64,000 bases of DNA from CAVXSP01 sp963724645 (GTDB taxonomy: Bacteria > Acidobacteriota > Vicinamibacteria > Vicinamibacterales > SCN-69-37): NCBI GenBank assembly GCA_963724645.1, contig CAVRVJ010000006.1, positions 62,001 to 126,000 of the forward strand, given 5' to 3'. This document shows, in pieces, positions 19,620-29,591 of this stretch. The notes under the pieces are model-generated. The model was not told the DNA's origin and did not search any database. It was given only the letters and a program-made list of their open reading frames with translations. The position numbers and the translations under genes were made by a program. The stretch's first letter is position 1. Every line of letters begins with the position of its first letter.

Positions 19620-21432
19620 TCACCGCGACAGCGATGGCAGCGCGTCGGCGACGAAGTCGGCCATGAACTGATGCCCACGCGCGGACCAGTGGCAGTCGGC
19701 CCGCAAGTACAAGGGCGTGAAGGCGTCAGGCGGCTGCCCTCGATCGAATGCCCGCATCGCGGCGGTCGGGTCCAGCAGCGGAATGTGCTGACGCTCGGAA
19801 ACGCCGCGCAGCCACGCCTGGATCCCGGAGTCGGCAGGCAACACCGCGTCGAGATCGAGCCTCTCGATCAGCCGGCCAACCGAACATTCGGCGGCTCCCA
19901 CCTGATACGGATTCGCAACATACACGACGGCCAGGCGTCCGCCGTCGGCCGCCACATCGGCCGCAAATTGGTGCAGTTCGATCTCCGTCCGCGCGGCGGC
20001 CTGTGTCTGCGCTTCGGTCCAGACGGTGAGCGGCCGCGTCCCCGGCCAGAAGCTCGACCCAATCACGGGGCGCAACGCGGGGTCGAGTGCCTCTTCCCGC
20101 GATGTCAAAAGCGCCTCGAGTTCGGTGCGGGTGTACGGGGGGCCGGCGGCAAGCGATCGCGCCGCGCGCTGCGCGCCGGGCGTGTCGAGAACGCCGGCGG
20201 CGATGGTGCCGGACGTCATCGATGAAAACGCGCGCTTCACGTCGGCCAGCCCAATGCGGTGCCAAGCCTCTTCGGCCACTCGAACCAACCGTACGTGCTT
20301 GTACCAAATCCAGCTGGCGTCAACGGGCACGTCGAAGTACATCGGGCGGCCATTCGGAGCCAGAACCGCGCTGAACGTCCGAGCTTCGTTTCCGGCCGGC
20401 CAGAGGTCGTTCCAGAAGAAGAACAACAAGACGACCCGGGGATGGAGGGTGCGCCCGACCTTCAGGTACCAGTTCCACTCCAGCAGCGGCGACCACCCGC
20501 GCATGCCGTGACTGACCACTTGCAGCGGGATCGATCGCGCGCGGAGTGCGTCCTGCAGACGCGGCCCAACCGATTGCGCCCAGGGAAGCTGGCGCGCCTC
20601 GATGAAACTGTCGCCGATGAGGAGGACGTCCGCGCGCTCGTCTGGAATCTCCGGTCCGCGAATGCCACGTGAATTGATCTCGACCAAGGCGGGCCCGAAC
20701 TCGTCGAGCGGCTTCGGACGGTTGACGAACGCCGAGCCCGGCGGCGTGAGGCTGTAGAACTGCCGCGCGTATTCGCGGCTGTCTACTTCGCGCACAGATT
20801 CGCCGGCGTGCAACAGGCGCAAGGCGGCCTCGCCAATCACCAACGCGATCGTCGTCGCGACCAGGCTCGTCAAGAAACTGGAGTTCGAAGGCACGGTTGC
20901 CTGACGCGCCAACCACCAGAGCGATGACGGCGACAACCGCGACGAACGCCGACACGCCGCACCCGAACGGCGTCAATCCGAACACCGATCCTTCGATGCC
21001 AATCGCGGCAAGGAGTGCCGCGACCGTCAGCAGGGCTGTCGACGCCGACCTGAATCGCCCGGCGTCCGTCGTGCAGCAGAGCACCGACCACATCACGAGC
21101 ACGTACTCGCCAAAGAACCTGAGCGCAACGGGTCGTTGCGTCCACCACAATCCCCTGCCGGCAATGATCGCGACCAGAGCCAGCCATGGGGTAATCGCCA
21201 GCAATCCACGGATCACCGGCGGCTGTGCCGACGCGATGCTCCAGCGAACATTCACGCGGCGCGAGATGCTCATCACGCCAACGGCGGCGACAATGCCGGC
21301 GCCACCGATCAGCGCCAGGCGATACATGGACGATGCGCCTGGGGCGTGCCGCAGGAGCATGACGTACGCGCCCGAGAGGATCCCGAAGTTGAGCAGGACG
21401 AAAACCCGGCGCCGTCCGTGCAGGTCCGTCAC
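19620..21432 (-). CDS. Membrane protein with C-terminal SGNH-hydrolase-like domain, frameshifted
   Basis: The N-terminal frame (21432 down to about 20880) has about six membrane helices. The C-terminal frame (about 20900 to 19620) starts with one more helix (SLVATTIALVIGEAALRLL) and then an SGNH-like domain. That domain has block I as LLIGDSFIEAR, a FFFWNDL block, and a final DCHWSARGHQFMADF with the Asp-x-His pair. AlgJ/AlgX-type O-acetyltransferases and similar surface-glycan esterases look like this. Either a single fused gene with one indel near 20880, or two adjacent genes; the second has only a weak TTG start, which favours fusion. The start GTG at 21432 overlaps the upstream stop. O-acetylation of an exported glycan is a reasonable guess only. 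Confidence 0.55.
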
Positions 21433-22949
21433 CGCACCCACACCTCGTAGAGAATCCCCCATCCATTCGGCTCGCTCGCACGTTCAACGACCACCGCGTT
21501 CAGACTCCGGAGGCGCCTTTCCTGCCAGGCGTCGTCGTACGAATAGAGCCAGAAGTGGCGGTGCGTGGCGATGAAGCCGCCAAACGGCACGACCGACACT
21601 GGCGTCCATCGCCCCAACGCCAGGAACCCGCGTTCGACGGTGTCACTGCCATGGGCTTCCAACTCGGCCGCAGGATCGGCCAGGTAGACCGTGTACCTGC
21701 GTTCGGGCCCCGGAATGCTGTACCAAAGGCCGAGGTAGTCGACGCCGCCTGTGAGCACGACGGGGGTGGAGCCTTTCAGCCAGTCTGCAAGCACGGGATG
21801 ATTGTCGAGAGGCTGATGCAGCACGGGCGGATCGTGAACCATTCGCACGGTCAACGCGGCCGGCGGCCACACGAACGCTGCGGCAGCGAGCAGATCGCCG
21901 AGACCGTTTCTCGGCAGCAGCCACCACAAAAGGTGCGAGATCGCGAAGGCCATGCCCACGGTGGCGAACGCGATGTACCGCTGTGTGAACGCCTCCGCAG
22001 CGTAGCCGAGCCGCAGGCCCAGAGCGGGAAGCGCCAGACACGCCAGGATCGCCGCGATTTCGTGTGGGTCCAGATGCCGCGTCAGCGCAAAGCGCCTCCG
22101 GTACAGCAGGCGGATCACCATCAGTACGCCAAACACGGTCGCGGCGGTGGGCAGGGTCACGAGATCGCCGAGGACATAACGATAAAGATCGGCAAGCGAC
22201 TGGCCCTGAGGATGCGCCCAGAACTTCAGTCGCTGAGTGGCGGCAACGGTCATGAGCGGCCACAACGGCAGCAGCCCAGCGGCGGCGCAGGCGAGGGCGA
22301 CCCATGGCGCGGCCCGGAACCCGCGGAGGAACTGCCGTACTGCCTCGCCCGCGACAATCGGCACCCACATCAGCACGGCGTAGTAGTGCGTCCACGCGGC
22401 GGCCGTGAGCGCCACCGCCATGGCGGTCCAATGCGCCGTGGGGCGCCGGCCTGCGGCCGCCTCTGCCCAGGCGTACAGCGACAGCGCGAACAGCCCGAGC
22501 GTGACGCCGTAACCCCGGGCTTCGATGCCGTAGCCCCACGACTGTGTTGCGCACAGAAACAGGGCGGCCACGAGCCCGATCAACCCGTTCGTGCGGCGGC
22601 TGACTGCCAGGAAGAGGAAGACCACCGCCGCCAGGAGGCCGGCAAGGGGCGGGAGGCGCGCCGTGATGGGTCCGACGCCGAAGATGCCGATCACGGCGTG
22701 CGTCAGAATCGAGTTGAGCGGAGGCGAGAGGTCGACGCCGTCGAGAATGGCCCGCCAGAATGTCGACAACGGCAGGCGCGCGAGAAGGATTGTGTACACC
22801 TCGTCATGCCAGAACGCCTTGGCACGCGCAGCGACGATGAGCAGAGTCAGCAGCCAGCCGGTGATCCCGACTAGAAGGACGGTCCGGTGTCGATCGATCC
22901 ATCCGGTCATCCGGTGGACCAGGGACGCTGCCTGATCGACGAAGGGCAT
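21429..22949 (-). CDS. GT39-like membrane glycosyltransferase
   Basis: A 506-residue polytopic protein. After the first helix comes AKAFWHDEVYTILLARLPL, the acidic HDE motif of polyprenyl-phosphate-dependent GT-C enzymes; SPPLNSILTHAVI and IEARGYGVTLGLFALSLY follow, as in the dolichol-phosphate-mannose-mannosyltransferase group. About ten helices are seen, then a soluble C-terminal domain of some 120 residues. It is intact. It overlaps the downstream SGNH protein gene by 4 bp (GTGA), so the pair is probably co-expressed. Substrate unknown. Confidence 0.75.
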   Translation of the reverse strand: MPFVDQAASLVHRMTGWIDRHRTVLLVGITGWLLTLLIVAARAKAFWHDEVYTILLARLPLSTFWRAILDGVDLSPPLNSILTHAVIGIFGVGPITARLPPLAGLLAAVVFLFLAVSRRTNGLIGLVAALFLCATQSWGYGIEARGYGVTLGLFALSLYAWAEAAAGRRPTAHWTAMAVALTAAAWTHYYAVLMWVPIVAGEAVRQFLRGFRAAPWVALACAAAGLLPLWPLMTVAATQRLKFWAHPQGQSLADLYRYVLGDLVTLPTAATVFGVLMVIRLLYRRRFALTRHLDPHEIAAILACLALPALGLRLGYAAEAFTQRYIAFATVGMAFAISHLLWWLLPRNGLGDLLAAAAFVWPPAALTVRMVHDPPVLHQPLDNHPVLADWLKGSTPVVLTGGVDYLGLWYSIPGPERRYTVYLADPAAELEAHGSDTVERGFLALGRWTPVSVVPFGGFIATHRHFWLYSYDDAWQERRLRSLNAVVVERASEPNGWGILYEVWVR

Positions 22950-23069
22950 CGCCGCCAGATTCTATCGCAGCGATTCCGGCGGCGAGATTGAATCGCGAGG
23001 CGCCAGGAAGATCTGGACATCGCCGGACCAGTATCCGATGATGCGGAGCCCGCGCGCGCGACTAACAGC

Positions 23070-24083
23070 ATGATTCGAGTCGGCATCATCGGTTACGGCT
23101 ACTGGGGTCCCAATCTCGTCCGCAACTTCGCGGAAGCGTCCGGCGTCGCCGTGGACAGCGTTTGCGACCTGAGCGCGTCCCGCCTCGAACGTGCCACGGC
23201 TCGCCATGCGGGAGTGCGGGTAACGACGCACGCAGACGAACTGATTGCCGACACGCGCATCGACGCGCTCGCCATCGCCACGCCCGTCTCGACGCACTAC
23301 GATCTCGCGCGGCGCGCCATGGAGGCCGGCAAGCATGTGGTGGTCGAGAAGCCACTCGCCGCCACTTCGGACGAGGCTGCGCGGCTGGTCGACCTCGCGG
23401 ACCGCCGCGGCCTGGTGCTGATGGTCGATCACACATTTGTGTATACCGGCGCCGTCCGGAAGATCCGCGACATCGTCGGCAGCGGAGAGCTCGGCGACAT
23501 CTACTATTACGACTCGGTTCGCGTGAATCTCGGGTTGTTCCAGCACGACGTCAGCGTGGTCTGGGACCTGGCGGTTCACGATCTCTCCATTCTCGACTAC
23601 GTACTGCCAAATCGGCCGTCGGCCGTTTCGGCGACCGGCATGAGTCACGTGGCGGGCGAGCCGGAGAACATCGCCTATCTGACGTTGTTCTTTCCGGACA
23701 GCCTGATCGCCCACTTTCACGTGAACTGGCTGGCGCCAGTCAAGACGCGCCGCACGCTGATCGGCGGCGCGCGCAAGATGATCATCTACGATGACATCGA
23801 GCCCAGCGAGAAGGTGAAGGTCTACGATCGCGGCATCTCGGTCAGCGATATGACGACGGAAGGCGTCTACAAGATGCTCGTCAGCTACCGGACCGGCGAC
23901 ATGTGGGCGCCGCGGCTCGATCTCACCGAGGCCTTGCAGCTGGAGGTCGCGCACTTCGTCCGGTGCGTCGAAGGTGCTGAGCGGCCCGTCACGGGCGGCG
24001 ACGCCGGCCTGCGTGTCGTACGCATTCTCGAGGCCGCGACGGCCTCGATGCGTCAACAGGGACGCCCGATCCCGCTGGCCTAG
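23070..24083 (+). CDS. Gfo/Idh/MocA-family oxidoreductase, WbpB/WlbA-like
   Basis: A 337-residue NAD(P)-dependent dehydrogenase. The Rossmann start VGIIGYGYWGPNLVRNF is at residues 4-20, the EKP signature at 93-95 (VVVEKPLA), and the substrate-side WDLAVHDLSILDY at about 165-177, with the HD pair typical of the family. WlbA/WbpB enzymes oxidise UDP-GlcNAc-uronate at C3 on the way to 2,3-diacetamido sugars. The inference of this role rests on the nearby N-acetyltransferase (24829-25292) and DegT aminotransferase (25305-26493), the same trio as WbpB-WbpD-WbpE. It starts a plus-strand group with the following GT2 (3 bp gap). Confidence 0.85.
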   Translation: MIRVGIIGYGYWGPNLVRNFAEASGVAVDSVCDLSASRLERATARHAGVRVTTHADELIADTRIDALAIATPVSTHYDLARRAMEAGKHVVVEKPLAATSDEAARLVDLADRRGLVLMVDHTFVYTGAVRKIRDIVGSGELGDIYYYDSVRVNLGLFQHDVSVVWDLAVHDLSILDYVLPNRPSAVSATGMSHVAGEPENIAYLTLFFPDSLIAHFHVNWLAPVKTRRTLIGGARKMIIYDDIEPSEKVKVYDRGISVSDMTTEGVYKMLVSYRTGDMWAPRLDLTEALQLEVAHFVRCVEGAERPVTGGDAGLRVVRILEAATASMRQQGRPIPLA

Positions 24084-24086
24084 CTC

Positions 24087-24845
24087 GTGCCGCAGTTCCC
24101 CAGCGTCTCCGTCTGCTTTCCCGCGTACAACGAGGAGCCGACCATCGCGCGCGTGCTCGCGCACGCCCACGCGCTGCTCTCAACGTCAGGTCTCGATTAC
24201 GAGATCCTGATTTGCGACGACGGCTCGAAGGACGGGACCCGGGCGGTCGTGGACGACCTCGTCGCGCGACACCCGAACATGCGCGGGATTCATCACCCTC
24301 GCAACCTGGGCATTCGCGACACGTACGAGCACCTGTATCGGGAGGCCGCGAAGGATTTCGTCTTTCTGAACTCGACCGATGGACAGTGGGACACGGCCGT
24401 GCTGTTCGAGTTGCTGCCGCAGACGCGCGACTGGGATGTCATCATCGCCGCGCGCCGGCACAAGCACTATCCGCCCGTGCGCGCGTTCATCTCGTGGGGG
24501 TTCAATCTGATACCCGGGATGCTCTTTGGTGTTCAGACGCATGACGCCGGAGCCGTCAAGCTCGTGCGGCGCGAGATTATCCAGCGGTTCCCGCTCGTCT
24601 CGCGCTCCCCATTTTCCGAGGCCGAACGGCTCATCAGGGCGTCCCGCGCAGGGTACCGCATCACGGATCACCCGACGGTCACTCATGCCAGACAGTGGGG
24701 ACAATCGGGGGGCGCCCGCGGAGCCCTGGTCGTTGAGGCGTTTGTTGACGTGTGGCGGGTCTGGCGGGCGCTGCGCGCCGAGTCAGGCCAGGCAGATCGG
24801 GTCGGGAAACCCGTGGCAGGATCATCAAATGCCGATCGCCGATGA
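24087..24845 (+). CDS. Glycosyltransferase family 2
   Basis: A 252-residue soluble GT-A enzyme. The N-terminus SVSVCFPAYNEEPTIARVL and the ILICDDGSKDGT motif bind the nucleotide sugar; the later DGQWD takes the place of the DxD loop, as in dolichol-phosphate-mannose-synthase-like enzymes. No membrane segments of note beyond a weakly hydrophobic stretch around ISWGFNLIPGMLFGV. The start is GTG at 24087, 3 bp after the preceding stop. It is embedded in an amino-sugar cassette and may transfer that sugar. Confidence 0.85.
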   Translation: MPQFPSVSVCFPAYNEEPTIARVLAHAHALLSTSGLDYEILICDDGSKDGTRAVVDDLVARHPNMRGIHHPRNLGIRDTYEHLYREAAKDFVFLNSTDGQWDTAVLFELLPQTRDWDVIIAARRHKHYPPVRAFISWGFNLIPGMLFGVQTHDAGAVKLVRREIIQRFPLVSRSPFSEAERLIRASRAGYRITDHPTVTHARQWGQSGGARGALVVEAFVDVWRVWRALRAESGQADRVGKPVAGSSNADRR

Positions 24846-25292
24846 CGTCCGGCTCGGGCCTGGCGTCCAGATCTACCACCCCAGCTCGTCAATCTGTACG
24901 GATGCGCGGTCGGCGCCGAAACGAAAATTGGCGCGTTCGTGGAAATTCAGAAGAACGCGGCCGTCGGCGCGCGCTGCAAGATCTCCTCGCACACGTTCGT
25001 CTGCGAAGGCGTGACGATCGAGGACGAGGTTTTCGTCGGCCACGGCGTGATGTTCATCAACGATCGCCATCCGCGCGCGACGGGCGCGGGCGGCGCACTG
25101 CAGACCGAAGCCGACTGGACGGTCGTGCCGACGCTCGTCAGGCGCGGGGCCTCGATTGGCAGCGGCGTGGTCGTCCTGTGCGGCGTGACGATTGGCGCGC
25201 GCGCCATGATCGGCGCGGGGGCCGTCGTCACGCGCGATGTGCCTGACGACGCGGTCGTCACCGGCGTCCCGGCCCGGGTGCGTGGAAAATGA
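24829..25292 (+). CDS. Hexapeptide-repeat N-acetyltransferase, WbpD-like, frameshifted
   Basis: The start ATG at 24829 (MPIADDVRLGPGVQIYHP) overlaps the end of the GT2 gene. After a one-base gap at the CCCC run 24879-24882 the frame continues LVNLYGCAVGAETKIGAF and then a left-handed beta-helix: VEIQKNAAVGARCKISSHTF, GVTIEDEVFVGHGVMFIND, GVVVLCGVTIGARAMIGAGA. About 154 residues, normal for WbpD/WlbB and FdtC-type enzymes, which N-acetylate a 3-amino sugar nucleotide using acetyl-CoA. The NDRHP segment is characteristic of this subgroup. Confidence 0.85.
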
Positions 25293-25304
25293 CGCCTCAC
25301 AGCG

Positions 25305-26493
25305 TCATTCTGACGTGAACCGCAATACTTCCTCCGCGACACGGGTCTGTTGCGCCGCCGTGAGCTGCGGGTACATCGGGAGCGAAACAATCTTGTCCGC
25401 GAGCCGCTCGGTCACCGGAAAGTCGCCGCGATGGTACTTCAGCGCGCGATAGGCCTCCTGCAGGTGCAGCGGAATCGGATAGTGGATGCCCGCACCGATC
25501 TTCGCGGCGGCCAGGTGCGCGATGAGACCATCGCGGTTGGCGACGCTGATTACGTAGAGGTGATGCACCGCCCGGGACCACTCCGGTTCGTAGGGAAGCG
25601 TCAGCGCCGTGAAGCCGGTCAGCAGTCGCGAATATTCGGTGGCGCGCTCGCGGCGTTGTTCGTTCCATCGCGCAAGGCGAGCGAGTTTCGCGTGCAGGAT
25701 GCCGGCCTGAATCGCGTCAAGGCGCCCGTTGTACCCCTCGACGTCGTGGTGATACTTGCGCGCCTGGCCATGGTCGCGCAGTTTCCTGATCGTGGCGGCA
25801 ACGCTCGCGTCGCTGGTCGTCACCGCGCCCGCCTCACCGAGCGCACCGAGATTCTTGCCTGGGTAAAAACTGAACGCCGCCGCGCGCCCGAGCGACCCAG
25901 CCTGTAACCAACGACGCGCGGTGCCCGACCAATACCCGGCGCCGTGCGCCTGACACGCGTCCTCGACGACGACCAGGCCAAATCGATCGGCCAGCGCCAC
26001 GATCGCGTCCATATCCGCCATCTGGCCGTAGAGGTGCACGGGCACGACGGCGGTGACCGGGCGGCCGGACCGCCGGCTCGTCAGCCGGCCCGACGCGTCG
26101 CGCGCGCATTCGGTCTTCAGGATAGTGCTCGAGCTTCGCCGGATCGATATTGGACGTGCGCTCATCGACATCGACGAACTCCGGCAGCGCGCCCGCGTGC
26201 GAGATCGCCTCAGTGGTCGCGATGAACGTGTTGGGCACCGTGATGACGACGTCGCCAGCGGCGATTCCAGTGGCACGCAAGGCAAAGAGCAGCGCGTCGG
26301 TGCCGTTCGCCACGCCCACACAGTGGTCCACGCCGCAGAACGCCGCGAACGCCGTCTCGAATCCCTCGAGCATCGGTCCGCCAACGAAACCTGCCGCCCG
26401 CAACGCCCGCTGAAAGATCGCGGTCAGTTCCTGCTCCATTTCGAGGTGCGGGGTGATCAGATCCAGAAAAGGCACGTTGGCCGGGGTGTTCAT
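25305..26493 (-). CDS. DegT/DnrJ/EryC1 sugar aminotransferase, WbpE-like, frameshifted
   Basis: A PLP-dependent sugar-nucleotide aminotransferase of about 395 residues in two frames. N-terminal part: VPFLDLITPHLEMEQEL, CVGVANGTDALLFALRA, VPNTFIATTEAI. C-terminal part: VVPVHLYGQMADMDAI, VVEDACQAHGA, and the PLP lysine in FSFYPGKNLGALGEAG. The indel is near 26125. With the WbpB-like and WbpD-like genes it suggests synthesis of a 3-acetamido (2,3-diacetamido) sugar. The gene lies convergent to the acetyltransferase (12 bp apart), and its start overlaps the stop of the upstream membrane protein (ATGA). Confidence 0.85.
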
Positions 26494-28151
26494 CGAATCG
26501 ATCCGGCAGGCGAGTGAGCAGCGGCGAGAGGCGGGCGCAGACGATACAGCGTGAAATCCTCGATGCGGCTTTCGAGATGGTAGTCCAGGAGCAGGCGCTC
26601 AATCTCAGGCTGCTCCTGCAGATGATCGACGGCGTTGCCCATCACGGTCCCAGTGTGCACTTGCTCGAAGACCAGATACACCGGGTGGCGAGAGGCCAGC
26701 TCCCGGGTGACCGCTTCGAGGGTGAAATCAGGGTTCGGGAAGGTCGTCGGCACGAACTCGTTCACACGCAGAAACCGATGGGCGGGCAAGCGATCGGTGT
26801 AGAAGTAGATGCCGCTCTGCAACCCAAACTCATAAATCGTGTCGTCGGGTCCGGTGTGACTCTTCACGTACTCGGCCACTTCCGCGTTCGCGCGGGCGGA
26901 ATAACCCCGCCCGGTCGCGTAGCCTCCGAATCGCTCCTGATACCGCGCGGGCTCTTCGCGATGCACCAACTGTGCAAGGTCCGCCCGCGCGGCTTCGTAC
27001 ACTCTTGCCGGATAGTTCCTGCGCGCCAACAGGAGTGCCATCAGCACCGCAGCGGTCGCCGCCGCGGCCTGGTGAAAGAGAGGCGCGCGAAGGGCGCGCA
27101 CGAGCAGCCAGGCCGCCATGACAGCAAGCGGCGGGTGGGCCTGTAGAAAATACGTACTGAAGAGCCGGTTGCCGTTCGCCGCGATGACGAGCGCGGCCGC
27201 GGCGCCCCACACCACGGCGAGCGCGGGCACGGGATCGATCCGCTTGGATCGGACCAGATCGACAAAGGCCGCGCCAGCGCCGACGGCACCTGCGAGCCAG
27301 AGCGGATCGGACTTCACGCGAGACCAGATCGCCTTCGCAAAATCGATCGCAAATGTCTCCGCGTTGAAGTCCTGGGCCACATAGAACCGGTTGAAGTCGA
27401 GCAGCGCCACCTTCGCCTCTGGCAGGACGCCGAGGCGCCACAGCCAGATCATCGTCAGGACTGGAATCACGGCGGATCCCAGCGCGGCGGCGAGGGCCGC
27501 GCGCAGCAGCCGCGGACGGCCCTCTCCGCCACAGCACGCGATCCAGACGAGCAAGGCGGGAAGATAGACGCCGGCATTCGGCTTGAACGCAATCGCGGCG
27601 CCCGCCGCGACTCCGAGGCCGATGGCGGACCAGGGCGATGCATTGTCTTTCAGGCGAACCGCGCACCAGGCACCAGCGGCCACGCTCAAGCCAATGAACG
27701 TCTCGGCCACACTGCGATCCAGAAAGCCGCCGTACCGAAACTGCCAGCTCGGCACGGTCAAGACGGAGTACAGGGCGGCGGCGGCGGCGGCCATGAGCGG
27801 GCCGCCGAGCCGCCGGACACCGGCGAACAACAGTCCGGCCGTCAGGCTCGAAGCAGCGATGTCAAGCCAGGCGATGCTGGCCGGCGTCCAGCCGAGCAGC
27901 CTGAACGCGGCGAGGTAGGTCAGAAAAATAGCTGGCGGTTTCTGATCCCACACGTCGCGATACAGCAATTGGCCTCTCGCCATGGCGCGCGCGGCGGACG
28001 CCCACAGTCCCTGATCGATGCCGAGCGGCTCCGCGATGGACGGCACCCTGACGAACATGGCAAGGACCGCTATCACCCCGAGCGCGATCGCCACTCTCCC
28101 CGCCGTGCGTGTGTCGCGCGAGAGGAACGGCCGAGCCGCCCGCGTAGTCAC
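26490..28151 (-). CDS. Polytopic membrane glycosyltransferase-like protein
   Basis: About 553 residues from a GTG at 28151 (VTTRAARPFL), chosen because the gene on the other strand begins at 28176; the longer upstream open frame is antisense to that gene. The protein has around ten membrane helices. The early LGIDQGLWASAARAMARGQL and RDVWDQKPPAIFLTYLAAF are the acidic and DxKPP elements of GT39/ArnT-like enzymes. A periplasmic C-terminal domain of about 150 residues contains IYEFGLQSGIYFYTDRLP. Intact. The stop overlaps the aminotransferase start. Confidence 0.75.
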   Translation of the reverse strand: MTTRAARPFLSRDTRTAGRVAIALGVIAVLAMFVRVPSIAEPLGIDQGLWASAARAMARGQLLYRDVWDQKPPAIFLTYLAAFRLLGWTPASIAWLDIAASSLTAGLLFAGVRRLGGPLMAAAAAALYSVLTVPSWQFRYGGFLDRSVAETFIGLSVAAGAWCAVRLKDNASPWSAIGLGVAAGAAIAFKPNAGVYLPALLVWIACCGGEGRPRLLRAALAAALGSAVIPVLTMIWLWRLGVLPEAKVALLDFNRFYVAQDFNAETFAIDFAKAIWSRVKSDPLWLAGAVGAGAAFVDLVRSKRIDPVPALAVVWGAAAALVIAANGNRLFSTYFLQAHPPLAVMAAWLLVRALRAPLFHQAAAATAAVLMALLLARRNYPARVYEAARADLAQLVHREEPARYQERFGGYATGRGYSARANAEVAEYVKSHTGPDDTIYEFGLQSGIYFYTDRLPAHRFLRVNEFVPTTFPNPDFTLEAVTRELASRHPVYLVFEQVHTGTVMGNAVDHLQEQPEIERLLLDYHLESRIEDFTLYRLRPPLAAAHSPAGSIR

Positions 28152-28175
28152 GCGCGCACTGTACCATGAGGGGTC

Positions 28176-29582
28176 ATGAGACTCGCCTGGTTCACGCCAT
28201 GGCCGCCGCAGCAAAGCGGCATCGCTGGCCGCTCGGCGGAACTGGCTGCCGCCCTGTGCGGCGGGGGACACGCGATCGACGTCTTCGTTGACGAACGAGA
28301 TCCGCGTCTTTCCCCGCTCGTGAGTCGGGCATCCGGCCAGGGGCCGGGAGCCAGCGAGATTCGCGTTCAGAGCGCGCACGATTTCGTCTGGCGCGCGGCG
28401 CGCGGGCAATACAATCTCGCCGTCTATCAGATCGGGAACTCCCGGCTGCACGAGTTCATGTGGCCGTACCTGTTTCAGTGGCCCGGCCTTGTCATTCTGC
28501 ACGACGCGCGTCTGCACCACGCCCGCGGGCGGGCACTGCTCGGCCGGCACCGCGCCGACGACTACCGCGCGGAATTCTCATGGAACCATCCGGAGATCTC
28601 ACGTGACCTTGCCGAACTGGCGGTGCGAGGATTCGACGGTCCGTACTACTACCAGTGGCCGATGACCCGTACGGTCGTCGAGTCGGCGCGGCTGGTGGCG
28701 AGCCATTCACGCGGCGCGGTCGACGAGCTCCGCCAGACTTTTCCCGGCCGTCCGGTCGAATATGTCGCGCTCGGCGAAGGCCCGCATCTGTACGACGCCG
28801 CGGCGGCGCGGAAGCGGTTTCGCGCCGCGCATGGCATCGAGGCGACGGCCGTGGTCTTCGGCGTGCACGGCGCGCTGACGCCGGAAAAGCGCGTGCCGCA
28901 AATCCTGCGCGCTTTCGCCGCTACGCGGCCGTGGCTCGGGCACGCGCGACTCCTGTTGGCGGGGCGCGCCAATCCAGCGCTGGCGGTCCGCGACGAGATA
29001 GCGGCGCTCGGCCTGGAGGACGCCGCGCTCCTTGTTGAATCGCTCTCGGACGAGGAGTTCGACGAGGCGATTGCGGCGAGTGACGTGAGCCTCAATCTGC
29101 GATGGCCGACCGCGCTCGAGACGTCTGGCCCGTGGGTGCGGAGCCTTGCCCTCTCGACCGCCAGCGTCATCGTCAATCTCGCGCACCAGGGCCATGTTCC
29201 AGCGTTGGATCCGCGCACCTGGCACCGCCATGCGCCCTGCGAGGATTCATCCGGCGAGGCCGACGAGCTCGCCATCACCGTCGCAATCGATATCCTGGAC
29301 GAGGATCACTCCCTTCGGCTGGCCTTCCGGCGCCTCGCGCAGGACGCAGCGCTTCGATCGCGTCTCGGCCGGAACGCCCGGCGCTATTGGGAGCAGGAAC
29401 ATACCGTCGCGCGGATGGTGAGCGACGTCGAGCGCGCGATGGCGCTGGCGATCGAACGACCCGCCGGTGCGGCGACGCTGCCCCGGCATCTGCGTCCGGA
29501 CCCGGCAGCGTGGGCAGTCAGCCTCACGGCGACGCTCGGCGTCGAACTGGACGGAGAGACGCTTTCTCGGATCAGGACGTGA
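28176..29582 (+). CDS. Glycosyltransferase family 4 (GT-B fold)
   Basis: A 468-residue cytosolic glycosyltransferase. The N-terminal half begins RLAWFTPWPPQQSGIAGRSA, the glycine-rich acceptor-side motif. The C-terminal half has VVFGVHGALTPEKRVPQIL, LLLAGRA, a segment DVSLNLRWPTALETSG in the place of the E-x7-E donor motif, and terminal helices. It lies divergent from the membrane enzyme above, with only 24 bp between starts. Likely part of the same glycan locus. Donor and acceptor unknown. Confidence 0.85.
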   Translation: MRLAWFTPWPPQQSGIAGRSAELAAALCGGGHAIDVFVDERDPRLSPLVSRASGQGPGASEIRVQSAHDFVWRAARGQYNLAVYQIGNSRLHEFMWPYLFQWPGLVILHDARLHHARGRALLGRHRADDYRAEFSWNHPEISRDLAELAVRGFDGPYYYQWPMTRTVVESARLVASHSRGAVDELRQTFPGRPVEYVALGEGPHLYDAAAARKRFRAAHGIEATAVVFGVHGALTPEKRVPQILRAFAATRPWLGHARLLLAGRANPALAVRDEIAALGLEDAALLVESLSDEEFDEAIAASDVSLNLRWPTALETSGPWVRSLALSTASVIVNLAHQGHVPALDPRTWHRHAPCEDSSGEADELAITVAIDILDEDHSLRLAFRRLAQDAALRSRLGRNARRYWEQEHTVARMVSDVERAMALAIERPAGAATLPRHLRPDPAAWAVSLTATLGVELDGETLSRIRT

Positions 29583-29591
29583 ATTGATCGT

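Noticed and set aside
28152..28550. N-terminal extension of the membrane glycosyltransferase gene starting at 28550.
   Set aside because: It is antisense to the start of the GT4 gene and lacks hydrophobic or conserved sequence; a GTG at 28151 gives a sensible membrane-protein start.
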